Shown here: positions 55,574-63,448 of the stretch, one piece after another
Layout of the letters: every line of letters starts with the position of its first letter
Position numbering within the stretch: position 1 is the stretch's first letter
Assembly (NCBI GenBank): GCA_902580265.1
Contig: CACHJY010000002.1
Span: 46,106-110,105, forward strand
Length of the DNA stretch: 64,000 nt
Direction of reading: 5' to 3'
Source: an uncultured Alphaproteobacteria bacterium
GTDB lineage: Bacteria > Pseudomonadota > Alphaproteobacteria > Rhodobacterales > Rhodobacteraceae
Position numbers and translations under genes: made by a program
Notes under the pieces: generated by a model
Databases searched by the model: none
What the model saw: only the letters and a program-made list of their open reading frames with translations
What the model was told of the DNA's origin: nothing

Positions 55574-56938
55574 ATGGAAAAAGATGAGTGGTCAAAGGTA
55601 AAAGAGTTTGTAAAGAGCAATATCGGCGAAAGCGCTCATACAAACTGGATACAACCTATTGAGCTTAAAGAGATTAAAGGTTCCGTTGCAAAGTTTAAAG
55701 TGCCCACAAGATTTATTGGAACTTGGGTTAACAGGAATTATGGAGACCATATTATCCAAGGATTTAAAAATCAAAAACTAAGTGTTGATAGGCTAGAGTT
55801 TATTGCATCATCAGATAAAACATCAGTTAAAAAGAATAGTTCAGAAAAAAGTACATTGAAAAAAACCACCCAAAAAAATCAAGAATCTCAGCTTGACCTA
55901 CCCAGCTCACCGCTTGACGCCAGGTTCACCTTCGATAAGTTTGTGGTTGGAAAACCAAACGAGTTAGCGCATGCTGCGGCAAAAAGAGTTTCAGATGGGG
56001 GAAAGGTAACGTTTAATCCATTATTCTTGTATGGAGGGGTCGGTCTAGGAAAAACCCATCTGATGCACTCTATTGCCTGGTCTACCAAAGAAAAAAATAA
56101 AAAAGCGCGAATACTATACCTATCAGCTGAACAGTTTATGTATAGATTTGTTCAAGCCTTGAGATTTAAGGATATGCACGCATTCAAAAAGTTATTCAGG
56201 TCAGTGGATGTTTTGATGGTAGATGATGTTCAGTTCATAGCTGGAAAGGATTCAACGCAAGATGAATTCTTTCACACCTTTAACGCCCTTATAGAACAAG
56301 GAAAGCAAATCGTTATTTCAGCTGACAGGGCTCCTGGAGAAATTGACGGTTTGGAAGAGAGGATAAAATCTAGGCTAGCTTGGGGTCTGGTTGTTGACGT
56401 ACACCCAACTGACTATGAATTACGGTTAGGAATTTTGCAGGCTAAAGCTGAAATTCAATTGGAACTGAATAGAGACGTTAAAATTGATGAAGGTATATTG
56501 GAGTATTTAGCTCATAAAATTTCTTCAAATGTAAGAGTTTTAGAAGGAGCTCTGACAAGGTTATTTGCTTTCGCATCCTTGGTTGGAAAAGAAATAAACA
56601 TTGATTTAGTGCAGGAATGTTTATCAGACATTCTTAGAACCTCAGAGAGAAAAGTTACTATTGAAGAGATAATTAGAAAAGTTGCCGAACACTATAATCT
56701 TAGAATGACAGATTTAATATCTGCAAGAAGGGCAAGGGTTGTGGCTAGGCCTAGACAAATAGCTATGTTTTTGTCAAAAAGTTTAACTTCAAAATCTCTG
56801 CCAGAAATTGGAAGAAAGTTTGGTGGGAGGGATCACACTACAGTGATACACGCAGTTAAGAAAATTGAAGAACTAAAGATTGTTGATGTTCAGGTTGCAG
56901 ATGAGGTTGAAATTTTGCGCAGAACCCTAGAGGCATAA
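55574..56938 (+). CDS. dnaA: Chromosomal replication initiator DnaA
   Basis: Binds DnaA boxes in oriC and opens the origin. The 454-residue protein has the N-terminal helicase-interaction domain (about 1-80), a linker rich in Lys/Ser (81-112), the AAA+ domain with Walker A GGVGLGKT (154-161) and Walker B VDVLMVDDVQF, and the DNA-binding domain with RPRQIAMFLS and the signature GGRDHTTVIHAVKKI. All motifs are intact. The gene is about 50 kb from the candidate origin at 5552-5830, as in other alphaproteobacteria with an origin beside hemE. dnaN and recF follow. Confidence 0.98.
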   Translation: MEKDEWSKVKEFVKSNIGESAHTNWIQPIELKEIKGSVAKFKVPTRFIGTWVNRNYGDHIIQGFKNQKLSVDRLEFIASSDKTSVKKNSSEKSTLKKTTQKNQESQLDLPSSPLDARFTFDKFVVGKPNELAHAAAKRVSDGGKVTFNPLFLYGGVGLGKTHLMHSIAWSTKEKNKKARILYLSAEQFMYRFVQALRFKDMHAFKKLFRSVDVLMVDDVQFIAGKDSTQDEFFHTFNALIEQGKQIVISADRAPGEIDGLEERIKSRLAWGLVVDVHPTDYELRLGILQAKAEIQLELNRDVKIDEGILEYLAHKISSNVRVLEGALTRLFAFASLVGKEINIDLVQECLSDILRTSERKVTIEEIIRKVAEHYNLRMTDLISARRARVVARPRQIAMFLSKSLTSKSLPEIGRKFGGRDHTTVIHAVKKIEELKIVDVQVADEVEILRRTLEA

Positions 56939-56972
56939 AAAGCTTTTTCTTTATTATTTTTATTTAAAAAAG

Positions 56973-56978
56973 TATAAT
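56973..56978 (+). promoter_or_regulatory. Possible minus-10 element before dnaN
   Basis: TATAAT in the 74-base gap between dnaA and dnaN, 35 bases before the ATG. The minus-35 position reads TTTATT, a poor match. A palindrome AAAAAGCTTTTT at the end of dnaA might act as a weak terminator. Confidence 0.35.
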
Positions 56979-57012
56979 ATTTACTGAACATATTTTTTTG
57001 TATGAACTGAAA

Positions 57013-58131
57013 ATGAAAATTAGTATAGAAAGAAATGAACTGCTTAAGTCAATGAGCCGAGCTCAGGCCATAGTGGAACGAAGAACTACTATTCCCATTT
57101 TATCAAATGTTTTAATTGAAGCTAGAGAAGACCGGTTAACTCTAAGAGCTACCGACTTAGATATAGAATTAATGGACTCTGTAAAAGCAGTAGTTGAAAA
57201 AGAGGGAGCTGTTACGGTCGGCGCACATACTTTCTATGAAATACTTAGAAAAATTCCAGATGGTTCGAGACTCTTAATAGATCTCGAACCTTTAAATCAT
57301 AAAATAAATGTAAAAGCAGGTCGTTCTACTTTTTCATTAACAACTATTTCAGTCGATGATTTTCCATTAATGGCATCATCAGAATATGATTTTTCGTTCG
57401 CCATAAAGGTAGAAGAATTAAAAAGGCTTTTCGAGAAAGTAAAGTTCGCGATGTCTATGGAGGAAACGAGGTTTTATCTTAATGGTGTTTTTTTCCACGA
57501 ATTCAACAATGAAGATACTAAACTTATTCGCACAGTCGCTACCGACGGTCATAGGCTCGCGAAAATAGATTCTGCACTGCCAGACAATGCTAGTGGAATG
57601 CCTGGAGTGATTGTCCCACGAAAAACAGTTTCTGAATTAAGAATGATATATGAAACTACAGAGGAAACAGTAAACATCTCGGTATCAGAAACGAAAATTC
57701 GTTTTTCAAATTCGACCTTATCTCTAACATCTAAGGTTGTTGATGGCTCGTTCCCTGATTACGATAGGGTTATTCCAAAAAATAATGTAAAAAGATTAGT
57801 TATTGATGCCTCAGAATTTGCTAGGTCAGTAGATAGAGTAGCAACTGTTTCTTCGGAGCGTTCCCGTGCAGTTAAACTGAGTCTGAGTAAAGAAAAGGTT
57901 ATATTATCTGTTAATGCTCCAGAGACAGGATTAGCCATTGAGGAAATTCCGGTTGACTATGAGGGAGAAGAGATTGAAATTGGCTTTAATGCTAAATATC
58001 TTCAAGAAATTTCTAATCAAGTAGAAAGTGGAGAAGCAATTTTTTTGTTCAATGATGTTGGAGATCCTGCGCTTATGAAGGATAATAATGACGACACTGC
58101 GGTTTATGTTGTTATGCCAATGCGTGTTTAG
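57013..58131 (+). CDS. dnaN: DNA polymerase III beta subunit (sliding clamp)
   Basis: Ring-shaped clamp that holds the polymerase on DNA. ATG 57013 begins MKISIERNELL and gives 372 residues, the normal length; the frame continues to a TTG at 56998 that is not needed. Family features include ERRTTIPILSNVLIEA, DFPLMAS, the RTVATDGHRLAKI loop, FPDYDRVIP, and the final YVVMPMRV. Confidence 0.97.
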   Translation: MKISIERNELLKSMSRAQAIVERRTTIPILSNVLIEAREDRLTLRATDLDIELMDSVKAVVEKEGAVTVGAHTFYEILRKIPDGSRLLIDLEPLNHKINVKAGRSTFSLTTISVDDFPLMASSEYDFSFAIKVEELKRLFEKVKFAMSMEETRFYLNGVFFHEFNNEDTKLIRTVATDGHRLAKIDSALPDNASGMPGVIVPRKTVSELRMIYETTEETVNISVSETKIRFSNSTLSLTSKVVDGSFPDYDRVIPKNNVKRLVIDASEFARSVDRVATVSSERSRAVKLSLSKEKVILSVNAPETGLAIEEIPVDYEGEEIEIGFNAKYLQEISNQVESGEAIFLFNDVGDPALMKDNNDDTAVYVVMPMRV

Positions 58132-58146
58132 TCAATCTATATTCGA

Positions 58147-59226
58147 ATGAGTTCTGCTGGAATAGAAAAGCTCAAAATCACTAATTTTAGATCATATAAA
58201 ATTTTAGAACTTATTTTTGACTCTATTCCTACAGTTATTTACGGAAAAAACGGAGTTGGAAAAACAAACCTTTTGGAAGCTTTATCACTACTGTACCCCG
58301 GAAAGGGAATAAGAGGATCTAGCTTTCATGATATGAAAAATCTTTCTAACAACCATCCCTGGAAAGTTGAGGCCATATGCCAAACAAGTAATAATCGTTT
58401 TGAGCTAGAGACTTCTAGCGATGGAAAAGGAAGATATGTTAGAATAGACGGTAAGAAAGTACCACAGAGTAAACTTAGCTCAAACTTAAAAATTATATGG
58501 TTCTTACCACCAATGGACAGGATTTGGATGGAAAGTTCTAGGGACAGAAGAAAGTTCTTAGATAGAATGGTATTCAGTCTTGATATTAAGCATGCAAAAA
58601 GATGTACTCAATATGAAAAACTTCTCAGAGATAGGAATAGGTTACTAAAAGATCGTATAGAAGACAGCTCTTGGTATCTTGCTATTGAAAAGGAAATGTC
58701 AATACTTGGGTTTGAAATAGATAATAGGAGACGAGACTTTATTGAGAAGCTTAATACAGTTCTAACCGAAAAGAAGCATTATTTTCCGCCGATCAGGCTT
58801 AATCTAAAAGATGAGCCCATCGAAAGCAAAGAAGTATTCTTTGAAAAGTTAATTAACCAAAGGGGACGGGACCTAGTAACTGGCAGAACAAATTTTGGTC
58901 CTCATACAGATGATCTGAGCGGCTTTTATTTAGAGAAGGAAATAGATACAAAATACTGTTCTACTGGTGAACAAAAACTTTCGATAATTTCTGTTATTCT
59001 ATCCAACGCAAAATTGATTAAAGAACAGAGCAAAGTCTCTCCCATTTTGCTTTTGGATGAGATAACTGCTCATTTAGATGGAGTACGCAAAGAGAATTTA
59101 TTTTCAGAGTTACTATCTTTGGAAAGTCAGTTTTTTATTTCAGGAACAGAGGTAGATATATTTAACTCATTAAACACAAAGGCAAAATTTTTGGAATTGG
59201 ATGAAAGGAAAAAATTTGTCGCCTAG
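58147..59226 (+). CDS. recF: DNA replication and repair protein RecF
   Basis: ABC-type ATPase that loads RecA at gaps with RecO and RecR. The 359-residue protein has Walker A GKNGVGKT (33-40), RKFLDRMVF, the signature STGEQKLSI and Walker B ILLLDEITAHLD. It lies 15 bases after dnaN. gyrB, which often follows recF, is absent; instead recF converges on an alpha-hydroxy-acid dehydrogenase and shares CTAG at the stops. Confidence 0.96.
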   Translation: MSSAGIEKLKITNFRSYKILELIFDSIPTVIYGKNGVGKTNLLEALSLLYPGKGIRGSSFHDMKNLSNNHPWKVEAICQTSNNRFELETSSDGKGRYVRIDGKKVPQSKLSSNLKIIWFLPPMDRIWMESSRDRRKFLDRMVFSLDIKHAKRCTQYEKLLRDRNRLLKDRIEDSSWYLAIEKEMSILGFEIDNRRRDFIEKLNTVLTEKKHYFPPIRLNLKDEPIESKEVFFEKLINQRGRDLVTGRTNFGPHTDDLSGFYLEKEIDTKYCSTGEQKLSIISVILSNAKLIKEQSKVSPILLLDEITAHLDGVRKENLFSELLSLESQFFISGTEVDIFNSLNTKAKFLELDERKKFVA

Positions 59227-60374
59227 TTTTTCTCAAAAAAAGGACAATCTTTAATTATATCTCTACCAACATCTTTTATGTCGCTTCTTCCGCAGAGCGC
59301 CATTGTCATATCAAGTTCTTTGTTTAGAATTTCTAAAGCGTCTATGACTCCCCTTTTTCCTTTTGCTGACAGACCGTAAACAAAGGATCTACCAATCATC
59401 ACGCCTTCAGCTCCTAAGGCAATCGCTTTGAGAATATCCTGTCCAGAAGAAATGCCACCATCAAATAATACATCGATGTCTGAAACAGCTTTCTTTATTT
59501 GCGGGAGGGTAGAAATTGAACTATTGACACCGTCTAATTGTCTTCCTCCATGATTAGAAACTACCAAAGCGTCTGCACCACACCTCTGCGCCATTTTAGC
59601 GTCATCTGGGTCCATAATCCCCTTAATAATTAGTTTGCCTCCCCACCAGTCTTTTATTCTTTTGACGTCATCCCAGTTGAGTTTTGGGTCAAATTGACTT
59701 TGTACCCACTTAGTAAGAGAGGTTAGATTTTTGATATCTTTTACATGGCCCATAATATTACCGAATGTTCTATTTTTTGATCTTGCCATTTCAAAACACC
59801 AATTTGGTTTGGATATTAGATCAAAAACATTAGACATCTTTATTTTCATAGGGACAGATAAACCATTTCTTATATCAGCGTGCCTCTGGCCAAGTATTTG
59901 TAAGTCCAAAGTAAGCACCAATGCTGAGCATTCGGCTGCTTTTGCTCTTTCAACTAATCGTTTAGCAAAATCGTGATCTCTCATCACATAGAGTTGAAAC
60001 CAAAACGGCTCTGAGGTATTTCTCGCAACTTCCTCTATCGAACAGATAGACATTGTAGAAAGAGTAAACGGAACCCCAAAAATTTCGGCTGCCTGTGCCG
60101 CCAATATCTCGCCATCCGCTTTTTGCATGCCAAGCAAACCTACTGGAGCTAAAGCAACCGGCATCTTGTAGTCTATGCCTAATAAACTCTTTCTGGTATT
60201 TCTATTAGATATGTCGACTGCAACTCTTTGTCTGAAGGAAATTTTTTTAAAATCATCACTGTTATCTTTCAAAGTAGTTTCCGTCCAAGAGCCCGATAGA
60301 ACATAGTCGTGGAACGCCTTAGGAACTTTTTTTCTTGCTTCTTTCTTTAGATCATCAATAGTGAGATATTCCAT
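59223..60374 (-). CDS. FMN-dependent alpha-hydroxy-acid dehydrogenase (LldD-like)
   Basis: A 383-residue FMN enzyme of the L-lactate dehydrogenase/glycolate oxidase family. The FMN-site PVALAPVGLLGM, a TLSTMSICSIEEVA stretch, FWFQLYV and the catalytic-histidine motif SNHGGRQLDGV are present. GLRDILKAIALGAE-type text (SSGQDILKAIALGAEGVMIGR) closes the FMN site. The substrate, lactate, glycolate, mandelate or another 2-hydroxy acid, cannot be told. It ends the minus-strand cluster begun near 64000, 13 bases from the CoA-binding gene, and overlaps recF by four bases at its stop. Confidence 0.88.
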   Translation of the reverse strand: MEYLTIDDLKKEARKKVPKAFHDYVLSGSWTETTLKDNSDDFKKISFRQRVAVDISNRNTRKSLLGIDYKMPVALAPVGLLGMQKADGEILAAQAAEIFGVPFTLSTMSICSIEEVARNTSEPFWFQLYVMRDHDFAKRLVERAKAAECSALVLTLDLQILGQRHADIRNGLSVPMKIKMSNVFDLISKPNWCFEMARSKNRTFGNIMGHVKDIKNLTSLTKWVQSQFDPKLNWDDVKRIKDWWGGKLIIKGIMDPDDAKMAQRCGADALVVSNHGGRQLDGVNSSISTLPQIKKAVSDIDVLFDGGISSGQDILKAIALGAEGVMIGRSFVYGLSAKGKRGVIDALEILNKELDMTMALCGRSDIKDVGRDIIKDCPFFEKN

Positions 60375-60386
60375 GCGATACTCTCT

Positions 60387-60851
60387 CTAAATCTTAAGGT
60401 CTAATCTGGGTTTCCAAAACGGACGAAAGAGTTCAATTTTGGGACATCTGTTCATTACAACTTTCAAACCAGCTTCTTTTGCTAAATTTGCAGCCTCGTC
60501 ATCATAAACACCAATCTGCCCCCAAAGCACTTTTGCATTTATTTCAATTGCTTCTTTTGCCACCGATAAAAGCTCTTCTTTTCTACGAAATACTTGTACC
60601 ATATCAACAGGTTTATTAATCTCCTTTAAACTATGAAAGACTTTAAGACCTCTAATCTCCCTAATATTGGGGTTTGGGTTAACAGGTAGCATTTTATATC
60701 CAGTTTCATGCAGCACTCTTAAAACACCGTAGCTAAATTTTGTCTTATCCCCACTAGCTCCAACCATAGCAATCGTTTTCACAGATTTTAGAATGTCTTC
60801 GATATAACCTTTAGGATAATCATATATGTGGTCTACGTCAGCTTCAGGCAT
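60387..60851 (-). CDS. CoA-binding domain protein (YccU-like)
   Basis: A 154-residue single-domain protein of the CoA-binding family related to the N-terminal domain of succinyl-CoA ligase. VAMVGASGDKTKFSYGVLRVL is the glycine-rich nucleotide-binding segment, followed by LPVNPN, MVQVFRRKEEL and VLWGQIGVYDDEAA. The function is unknown. It is six bases from the ferredoxin gene upstream and 13 from the dehydrogenase gene downstream, so cotranscription is likely. Confidence 0.87.
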   Translation of the reverse strand: MPEADVDHIYDYPKGYIEDILKSVKTIAMVGASGDKTKFSYGVLRVLHETGYKMLPVNPNPNIREIRGLKVFHSLKEINKPVDMVQVFRRKEELLSVAKEAIEINAKVLWGQIGVYDDEAANLAKEAGLKVVMNRCPKIELFRPFWKPRLDLKI

Positions 60852-60856
60852 TACCT

Positions 60857-61219
60857 CTATCTTTCTTTTTTTGCAATATCATCCTTTAGTTCATGAGGCT
60901 TCAAGGGATCTAAAAATGGGTTTCTGTAAAGCTTATCATGACTCTCAACACCAATTTCAAGAACAAGGTTCGACTCAGGCCTTGCTACGCAAAGTATAAT
61001 GTATCCATCATTTATCTGTCTATTATTAAGTGCCACCTGCCTTCTTTGATCTACTTCTCCATCAATAAGTTTTGCAGCACACGTAATACAGCCACCATAC
61101 TTACAACCATAGGGTAGATCAACGCCCTGTTGCCTCAAGCTGTCAAGCAAAGGGCGCTTATGCTCAACCTGATAGGATATACCGCCTCTATTCGATATTT
61201 CGACCTGAAATTTTTTCAC
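60857..61219 (-). CDS. 2Fe-2S ferredoxin
   Basis: Plant-type 2Fe-2S ferredoxin. From GTG 61219 it is 120 residues; the GTG overlaps the TGA of the SBP56 gene as GTGA, so translation is coupled. TTG 61225 is an alternative start. Cluster cysteines lie in PYGCKYGGCITCAAK (C-x4-C-x2-C) and in YIILCVARP. A 25-residue C-terminal extension (FLDPLKPHELKDD) follows. It may pass electrons to or from the neighbouring oxidoreductases, which is inference from position. Confidence 0.88.
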   Translation of the reverse strand: MKKFQVEISNRGGISYQVEHKRPLLDSLRQQGVDLPYGCKYGGCITCAAKLIDGEVDQRRQVALNNRQINDGYIILCVARPESNLVLEIGVESHDKLYRNPFLDPLKPHELKDDIAKKER

Positions 61220-62571
61220 AGCCAAATATCACTAGTGCAATCACCGCCAGGATATCTACTTTCATGGCAGCGACTTGGACCATTTGGTTCTTCCCCAAAA
61301 TTTACAATAAAATCAGGATTAATTTTCATTCCACCTTTTAGAGGATCACAGTCAATCATTATCATGACGCCACCCTTTTCCCTTATATCGGGATAAAATT
61401 GATTGTCCCAAGTAGAAAATAAAGAGGTAGTCACATACAGTCTTTTTCCATCTAGGCTTAGCTGAAACATTTGTGGCCCTCCAGCAATCTCGAGACCATT
61501 AACTTTAGGAGCTCTTCCAAGCAAACCACCCATCCAAACTTGACCAGTAAGTTTTGGTTTGTGAGGGTCTGATATATCATATTGTCTCATATCGCCGTGC
61601 AGCCAATTATTGAGATATAAATATTTATCATCCATCGAAACGAGAATTGCTGACATCACACCTGGAATAGGAATTGGCCAGTCTGGATGAGGCTGATTTT
61701 CTACGTCAATAATTTTTTCCCATTGCCATTTTTCATTTTTATCTTTCCACCAGTGTATAACGTTTGCACTTAGAGCGGCACCACAAAACCCATGACTACT
61801 ATCTGGATTATGGTGAAACTTTACTTCTAAGGGAACCAGACCATCTTCACCTAAATACATAGATTCGATTGGCTTACGTTCCTTGAAATCCCAAAAATGA
61901 AGCTGTCTTCCATACTTTAGGTGTCCAACTTCTTCTAAATCAAAGCCCGGCATAAATGTGTTTGGAGCAGCCCACTCCGATGAAACCATTATATTATGTC
62001 TTGGTTGATACCAAAAATCATACCCAAATGGTATATCTCCCATTGAGTTTTCCCATCTTCCTATGATTTCAAAATTCTTATCCAGATGCAAATATCCTCC
62101 AGGTGCTTCTCCTTTTGCATCACCCAGCATAGATATAATTATTTCTGAGCCCAGGCAATGAACGGTATGTGGGCCACTTAAGTTGGTTTTTGATTTAATG
62201 TCTGCCCCAGGAATAATTTTGTGGAGAGTAGGCATTCTAGGATTGGTCGCGGTATCCACTATGTGAATATTATTCGACCTCACTCCGGGAAGTAAAAGAT
62301 ATTTGCGGGTCATGCTAGAGTCGTCATGGCAAGATGAACACGCATTCCAGCCCATATGATGAAGTTCATCCCCAATGCCTGGCATTTCCAACCTATGTAT
62401 AACTTTCGAATAAGTAGGGCTATCGGGGTCAACGTCTACTGTAGCTAAATAGTCAGGCTTTTGTATTCCCGTTCCTGTATATATTGCTATTGTATATAAA
62501 AGTTTTTCCCTCGGTGCTTTTATAGCTTCTGCAGGGGACGAATATCCAGGACCACAACACGTTTCATTCAT
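61216..62571 (-). CDS. Selenium-binding protein / methanethiol oxidase family (SBP56, MtoX-like)
   Basis: A 451-residue protein of the SBP56 family, whose bacterial and human members oxidise methanethiol to formaldehyde, hydrogen sulfide and hydrogen peroxide. Conserved features are the N-terminal CCGPGYSSPAEA, DELHHMGWNACSSC with the paired cysteines C78 and C81 and histidines H71-H72, GYDFWYQPRHN, LNNWLHGDMRQYDISDP, and the C-terminal RYPGGDCTSDIWL. No Tat or Sec signal is seen at the N-terminus, unlike some periplasmic MtoX enzymes, so location is open. Enzyme activity is inferred from the family, and not all members have been tested. Confidence 0.9.
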   Translation of the reverse strand: MNETCCGPGYSSPAEAIKAPREKLLYTIAIYTGTGIQKPDYLATVDVDPDSPTYSKVIHRLEMPGIGDELHHMGWNACSSCHDDSSMTRKYLLLPGVRSNNIHIVDTATNPRMPTLHKIIPGADIKSKTNLSGPHTVHCLGSEIIISMLGDAKGEAPGGYLHLDKNFEIIGRWENSMGDIPFGYDFWYQPRHNIMVSSEWAAPNTFMPGFDLEEVGHLKYGRQLHFWDFKERKPIESMYLGEDGLVPLEVKFHHNPDSSHGFCGAALSANVIHWWKDKNEKWQWEKIIDVENQPHPDWPIPIPGVMSAILVSMDDKYLYLNNWLHGDMRQYDISDPHKPKLTGQVWMGGLLGRAPKVNGLEIAGGPQMFQLSLDGKRLYVTTSLFSTWDNQFYPDIREKGGVMIMIDCDPLKGGMKINPDFIVNFGEEPNGPSRCHESRYPGGDCTSDIWL

Positions 62572-62574
62572 GAT

Positions 62575-62973
62575 TTATTCTTTCGTTTCAATAGGATTTC
62601 CAGATTTTTTCCAGGCGGCAAAGCCTCCCTCTAGATGAGAAACGGGGTTTAGACCCATGTCTTGTGCTGCTTTGGCTGCAAGAGCAGATCGGCCCGCTGC
62701 AGCACAATAAAAAACATATTTCTTGTCTTGGTTAAAAATTTCTTTGTGGTAGGGACTATCAGGGTCTATCCAGAATTCGAGCATTCCTCTTGGGCAAGAG
62801 AACGAATTTGGAATTTTTCCCTCTCTTTGTATTTCCCTAGGATCTCTTATATCTACAAAAACGTACTGACTATCTTCGAAATACTTTGATGCATCAACTA
62901 CAGGTGTTGTTTCAACCTCTTTATTTGCTTCAGCTACCATATCTTTTACATGTTTAACAATTTTTTGTGCCAT
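62575..62973 (-). CDS. Rhodanese-like sulfurtransferase
   Basis: A 132-residue single-domain rhodanese with active-site cysteine C90 in FYCAAAGRSALAA and the family SHLEGGFAAWKKSG end. VFVDIRDPREIQREGKIP gives the N-terminal strand. It lies three bases upstream of the SBP56 gene on the same strand and would be cotranscribed. If SBP56 releases sulfide, a sulfurtransferase next to it makes sense, but this link is inferred. Confidence 0.9.
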   Translation of the reverse strand: MAQKIVKHVKDMVAEANKEVETTPVVDASKYFEDSQYVFVDIRDPREIQREGKIPNSFSCPRGMLEFWIDPDSPYHKEIFNQDKKYVFYCAAAGRSALAAKAAQDMGLNPVSHLEGGFAAWKKSGNPIETKE

Positions 62974-62993
62974 TTTGTCTATTCCTTCATATT

Positions 62994-63425
62994 TTAAGCG
63001 AAGTTTTTCTGAAACTGATCTAAACTTTCATCTAATTTAATTGAGGGTATTTTCTTCGATACCCAAACGTCTCCTTGTGGTTTTATCACCTCTAACTCAT
63101 TTACAGTTCCTGCATGAAACCTCACTAATCCAGGTCTACCTTCATTTAAGGAGAACATCTGACAACCGCATTGTTTGCAAAACTTTTTAGTTATTTTGTT
63201 ACCACTTTCTGATTGATGCATGTAGCTTTTTAAAGTCCCTTGAACATATAAATCGACTTCTTTCACAAATATATTGGTAAGATAAGAGGCACCACTACAT
63301 TTTGTGCAGTCCTCACAATGACAGTTGAAAGTCCTCAAAGGGGCAGTGTTACTCTTATAAGTGATAGCCTGACATAGGCAACTTCCAGTGAATCCTTCCA
63401 TCTCTATCTTTTTCCTATTTATCAT
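62994..63425 (-). CDS. GFA/CENP-V-fold zinc protein
   Basis: A 143-residue protein of the glutathione-dependent formaldehyde-activating (GFA) family. GSCLCQAITY, FNCHCEDCTKCSGASY and KKFCKQCGCQM hold the conserved zinc cysteines. Formaldehyde-glutathione chemistry was shown for one member only, and many homologues probably do something else. ATG at 63401 is an alternative start. It lies 20 bases upstream of the rhodanese gene, in the SBP56 cluster; SBP56 activity would produce formaldehyde. Confidence 0.85.
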   Translation of the reverse strand: MINRKKIEMEGFTGSCLCQAITYKSNTAPLRTFNCHCEDCTKCSGASYLTNIFVKEVDLYVQGTLKSYMHQSESGNKITKKFCKQCGCQMFSLNEGRPGLVRFHAGTVNELEVIKPQGDVWVSKKIPSIKLDESLDQFQKNFA

Positions 63426-63448
63426 AACTCAATTCATTGGTTTTAAGT

